The notes below the pieces were generated by a model, which did no database searches, was not told the DNA's origin, and saw only the letters and a program-made list of their open reading frames with translations. From NCBI RefSeq assembly GCF_003385455.1, contig NZ_QNUF01000001.1, forward strand, positions 248,001-312,000: 64,000 nucleotides of DNA, read 5' to 3'. A program made the translations under genes and the position numbers. Numbering within the stretch: position 1 is the first letter of the stretch; every line of letters begins with the position of its first letter. Shown here piece by piece: positions 61,676 through 64,000 of the stretch. This DNA comes from Chryseobacterium rhizosphaerae. Lineage in GTDB: Bacteria; Bacteroidota; Bacteroidia; Flavobacteriales; Weeksellaceae.

Positions 61676-62068
61676 TTATTTCCAATTTCTATTATTCACA
61701 ATTCCTTTCGCAACTTCATCTACTTCTTGAATCATCTCATTTTTTGTTGGAGAAGTAGCAATCCGAATTATTTCATTTTTGATAATAGGACTTTGAGTTA
61801 TGGGGCCAAAAATAGTAATAATCCAATATTTCCATACTTCATCTTCGTTGCTTCTTAAAATTGAAAGTAAGTCTGTTGTAATTTTATCATTGATGCTTTC
61901 CAAGTATTCTGAAACAGGTTTTGCCACTGGCCAGTTAAAATCTTGCAGCCATTCGAGTAAATTCGGAATAATTTCTTTTACATCGTCGTAGGAATAGTTG
62001 GTTAGTTTTTCAGCTGTAGATAAATCACCTTTATTTTTTGGAATTAAATCTTTAATATTTTCAATCAT
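61676..62068 (-). CDS. DUF5071 family protein
   Basis: A 130-residue helical protein of the DUF5071 family, with LIPKNKGDLSTAEKLTNYSY, then LLEWLQDFNWPVAKPVSEYL, and WKYWIITIFGP. The function is unknown; the fold is probably a HEAT-like repeat. Starts at 62068 and 62092 are both ATG. The frame stays coding-like further upstream to about 62165, so a longer or fused ancestor is possible. It lies in the stretch with other immunity-like proteins (SUKH, DUF2004). Confidence 0.82.
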   Translation of the reverse strand: MIENIKDLIPKNKGDLSTAEKLTNYSYDDVKEIIPNLLEWLQDFNWPVAKPVSEYLESINDKITTDLLSILRSNEDEVWKYWIITIFGPITQSPIIKNEIIRIATSPTKNEMIQEVDEVAKGIVNNRNWK

Positions 62069-62417
62069 TTTTAGCTGTTTTTGTAATTTCATTTCTGCTT
62101 GCTCTCCGAAGTCTGCAAACTTTGGATTATCTATTTTACTGGCAAAAGTCGGAAGACTTTGCGTAGCTCATATCACTAAAGTTTAAATTCATTTTAATCA
62201 TAGTGTTTTTTAGTGTGCAATTGTCAGTTATTGTTTTTTTACTAGTAGGAGAAGGAGTTTTTAAAAAATATCGGGCAACTATACATGTTAGCCGTACATT
62301 ATTTGAAATCATATTTATATTCTTCAAAAATTCTATTGCCATACTTGTCAACTATTTTTGATGGTCTACGAATTATTCTGTGAACTTTTAATTCTGATAC
62401 TCTCAATGGATTAAGGT
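62069..62417. other. Degenerate region between DUF5071 and Kelch genes
   Basis: About 349 bp without an intact gene. It holds a coding-like fragment (62299-62417, minus), an inverted repeat gcaaaagtc-ggaa-gactttgc at 62142-62162, and an open frame that runs into the DUF5071 gene. The mixture suggests the remains of lost genes. Confidence 0.45.
62299..62417 (-). pseudogene. Possible C-terminal gene fragment
   Basis: Minus-strand frame that begins inside the end of the Kelch gene and ends with TAA at 62299-62301. About 40 codons look like protein (VHRIIRRPSKIVDKYGNRIF and on), but no start codon or signal precedes them. No family is recognised. Confidence 0.35.
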
Positions 62418-63593
62418 TTATCTGTAAACTTTAACCTGTTGTAAAACCCCCTTTTCATTTTTATAACTAAAAAAGTAAATTCCTCTTCGGACTTTTGATA
62501 AATCTATTATTTTATTATAATAGGCAAAACCTTTACTGATTGGCTTCCCATCTTTTGTGAGAATGGTATATTCAAACTGATTGCTGTTATTTTTATTACT
62601 GATCCGAAAACCATCTCTGGCTGCGTTGGTATAGACCCTTGTTTCAGTTTCATGATCATCATTGGCTACATTTGCAGAGAGTACATTTTCGTTAATATCT
62701 GCCACCTGTATGCTTTTAATGGCTGAGCTGGTGAGAGACGTTGTACTTCCACCGATGATGTATAGTTTATTGTTATATACTTCCGCTGCTGCATGTCTTC
62801 TGGGAATCATATTGGATGATAACTGATGGAATGTATTGGTTGTCGTATCAAAATAGGCCAGAAAAGTTTGATTATTAAAACCACCTACAATAAAAATCTT
62901 ATTATCGGATACTGCTAATGCGTGTCCCGATATACCAGAAGGCATCGTATATTGCTTGATCCAAAGATTAGTGTTGAGGTCGTATACATTGATCAGACGG
63001 GATGGGGTACCGTTAAAACCACCAATGACATAAAGCTTATCATTAACAATTTTGCCCTTTGTTTCTCTGGCTGTGGGCATATCCGGTAATGAATTCCAAG
63101 TATTTGAAGCGATATCGTACACCTGAAATTTATTAGAAAATACGGTGTTTTTGGCTCCGTTTAATCCGCTGCCACCAAACACATATATTTTACCATTATG
63201 GATGGCAGAACCTGCATTTCCGGTATAGGAACGATTAACAGCCCCCTTCGTTATTGTATTGGTGGCAAGGTCTACAATTTCAAGATGACTATTTCCCCAA
63301 CCATTAAAAATATATATTTTATTATCGTAAGTCTCCGAATTAGCAAATTTCTTGCTAAGTAGAGTAGAATTGAGAACACTCCAGCTGTTATCAGTAATAT
63401 TATATTTCTCAATATAATTGGCGATACCTCCTTTTTCCTGATATCCATTGCTCACATATATATTGTCATTTACAATTACACTGGTTATGGCACCCCTGCC
63501 TGCAGACATATTAGCGAGATTTTTAAAATGAAGTGTTTGTGCATGGGCTGACAATGAGCCCCAAAATAAAAGGAATAATAATTTTGTTTTCAA
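62418..63593 (-). CDS. Secreted Kelch-repeat protein with T9SS-like tail (TTG start)
   Basis: A 391-residue protein with a signal peptide ending AHAQ (about 19). At least five Kelch-type blades follow (about 25-310), for example GKIYVFGGSGLNGAKNTVFS, DKLYVIGGFNGTPSRLINVY and NKLYIIGGSTTSL, forming a beta-propeller. The C-terminal 70 residues (DGFRISNKNNSNQFEYTILT to GIYFFSYKNEKG) resemble a T9SS sorting domain, so it is probably exported to the surface. The start is a TTG codon (63591-63593); no ATG is available before a stop. Confidence 0.82.
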   Translation of the reverse strand: MKTKLLFLLFWGSLSAHAQTLHFKNLANMSAGRGAITSVIVNDNIYVSNGYQEKGGIANYIEKYNITDNSWSVLNSTLLSKKFANSETYDNKIYIFNGWGNSHLEIVDLATNTITKGAVNRSYTGNAGSAIHNGKIYVFGGSGLNGAKNTVFSNKFQVYDIASNTWNSLPDMPTARETKGKIVNDKLYVIGGFNGTPSRLINVYDLNTNLWIKQYTMPSGISGHALAVSDNKIFIVGGFNNQTFLAYFDTTTNTFHQLSSNMIPRRHAAAEVYNNKLYIIGGSTTSLTSSAIKSIQVADINENVLSANVANDDHETETRVYTNAARDGFRISNKNNSNQFEYTILTKDGKPISKGFAYYNKIIDLSKVRRGIYFFSYKNEKGVLQQVKVYR

Positions 63594-63735
63594 TGGTGTT
63601 AAGATTTAGTGTTTGTTTTTTTGATTTCTGTTGAGAATCCGGGATTGTTTTAGCCCCAAATATCAAGAAGAAATAGAGGTTTAAAGATAAGAAAAAGTTT
63701 AAGAGAATTTTCCGTTTTGTTTTTTATCCTCGCTA

Positions 63736-63757
63736 CCGCACGAATCCTTTCGTGTGG
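63736..63757. repeat. REP-like hairpin
   Basis: ccgcacgaa-tcct-ttcgtgtgg, a 9-bp stem with a tetraloop and one G-U pair. It lies in the 265-bp gap between the Kelch gene and the partial gene at the window end and is GC-richer than its surroundings. It looks like a repetitive-element hairpin rather than a terminator. Confidence 0.5.
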
Positions 63758-63858
63758 TTTAAGTATTATAAATTAAACATTCTAATAATATAATCTAAAA
63801 GCCAAAACCAAATGATACAATCTTGAGGTAGCAAGGAATATATTCTATGATTACAGGA

Positions 63859-64000
63859 TTATTTATGATTACGGCTTTCTTCTAATAGCTGCTTAATATC
63901 GTTATCATACTTTTTTTGTACGTCTACTATAGTTCCGTGATCTGTTTCTGCATCATACTTTTTCTGAAAACTTATGCATTCATCACCAATTAATTTGTTG
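63859..64000 (-). CDS. Partial gene at the window edge, function unknown
   Basis: Only about 46 C-terminal codons are visible on the minus strand, ending with TAA at 63859-63861. They include CISFQKKYDAETDHGTIVDV and a helical end with QKKYDNDIKQLLEES. The frame is open to the window edge. No family can be named. Confidence 0.6.
   Translation of the reverse strand, partial: NKLIGDECISFQKKYDAETDHGTIVDVQKKYDNDIKQLLEESRNHK

Noticed and set aside
62136..62351. 71-codon open frame on the minus strand upstream of the DUF5071 gene
   Set aside because: Composition is not protein-like, and it runs through an inverted repeat and a competing coding-like frame.
1..64000. tRNA or rRNA genes, insertion sequences, prophage or CRISPR arrays
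   Set aside because: None was recognised on reading both strands. A tRNA or covariance-model scan would be needed to exclude small RNAs fully.

Overview
The window is a piece of a Flavobacteriia (Bacteroidota) chromosome, most likely Chryseobacterium or a close Weeksellaceae relative. This rests on AT-rich intergenic DNA, promoters of the TAnnTTTG type, signal peptides ending in AQ, a type IX secretion (T9SS) sorting tail, TonB-receptor and DUF5777 barrels, a chromosomal B1 metallo-beta-lactamase and a rifampin ADP-ribosyltransferase. No rRNA, tRNA, CRISPR array, insertion sequence or phage was seen. Everything is read from sequence alone; family names come from recognised motifs, not database searches.

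Layout. 1-7.9 kb: the 3' part of rpoB, then rpoC and a DUF3467 gene, separated by odd 7-bp-periodic repeats. 8-11.8 kb: a Crp-type regulator followed by a tight five-gene operon (DUF5777 barrel, c-type cytochrome lipoprotein, YceI protein, ankyrin protein, T9SS-exported DOMON-like protein). A near-consensus CRP palindrome lies between regulator and operon. This looks like an envelope redox module. 12-26 kb: accessory genes including an uncharacterised HELSH lipoprotein, GrpB, a cytidine-deaminase-like enzyme, a repeat-built secreted protein, a membrane AraC regulator, a nucleotide-phosphodiesterase-like enzyme, an HxlR/NmrA divergent pair, an AraC/cupin/zinc-ADH divergent set, a carboxylesterase and an unlisted 55-residue cysteine-rich bacteriocin-like peptide. 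The ADH 3' end lies in a tandem duplication of about 240 bp that left a second, dead C-terminus.

26-43.9 kb: mostly housekeeping genes: alpha-amylase, DNA polymerase IV, GNAT, thioredoxin-like protein, purine nucleoside phosphorylase overlapping lpxK, truA (TTG start), an ABC exporter, a hydrolase/ECF sigma factor/membrane protein/methyltransferase operon, an MFS symporter, an outer-membrane barrel, a TonB-type receptor, and ribB under an FMN riboswitch.

43-64 kb: every gene is on the minus strand. Small stand-alone enzymes and immunity-like proteins (SUKH, DUF2200, DUF2004, DUF5071) are mixed with drug-resistance genes (arr, lipidated B1 metallo-beta-lactamase), serine hydrolases, an M48 protease and a Kelch protein. 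Three coding-like fragments next to gene ends suggest repeated gene loss here. A cluster of DnaA boxes lies at 48.94-49.13 kb.

Every convergent gene pair (seven of seven) has a symmetrical hairpin between the two stops.
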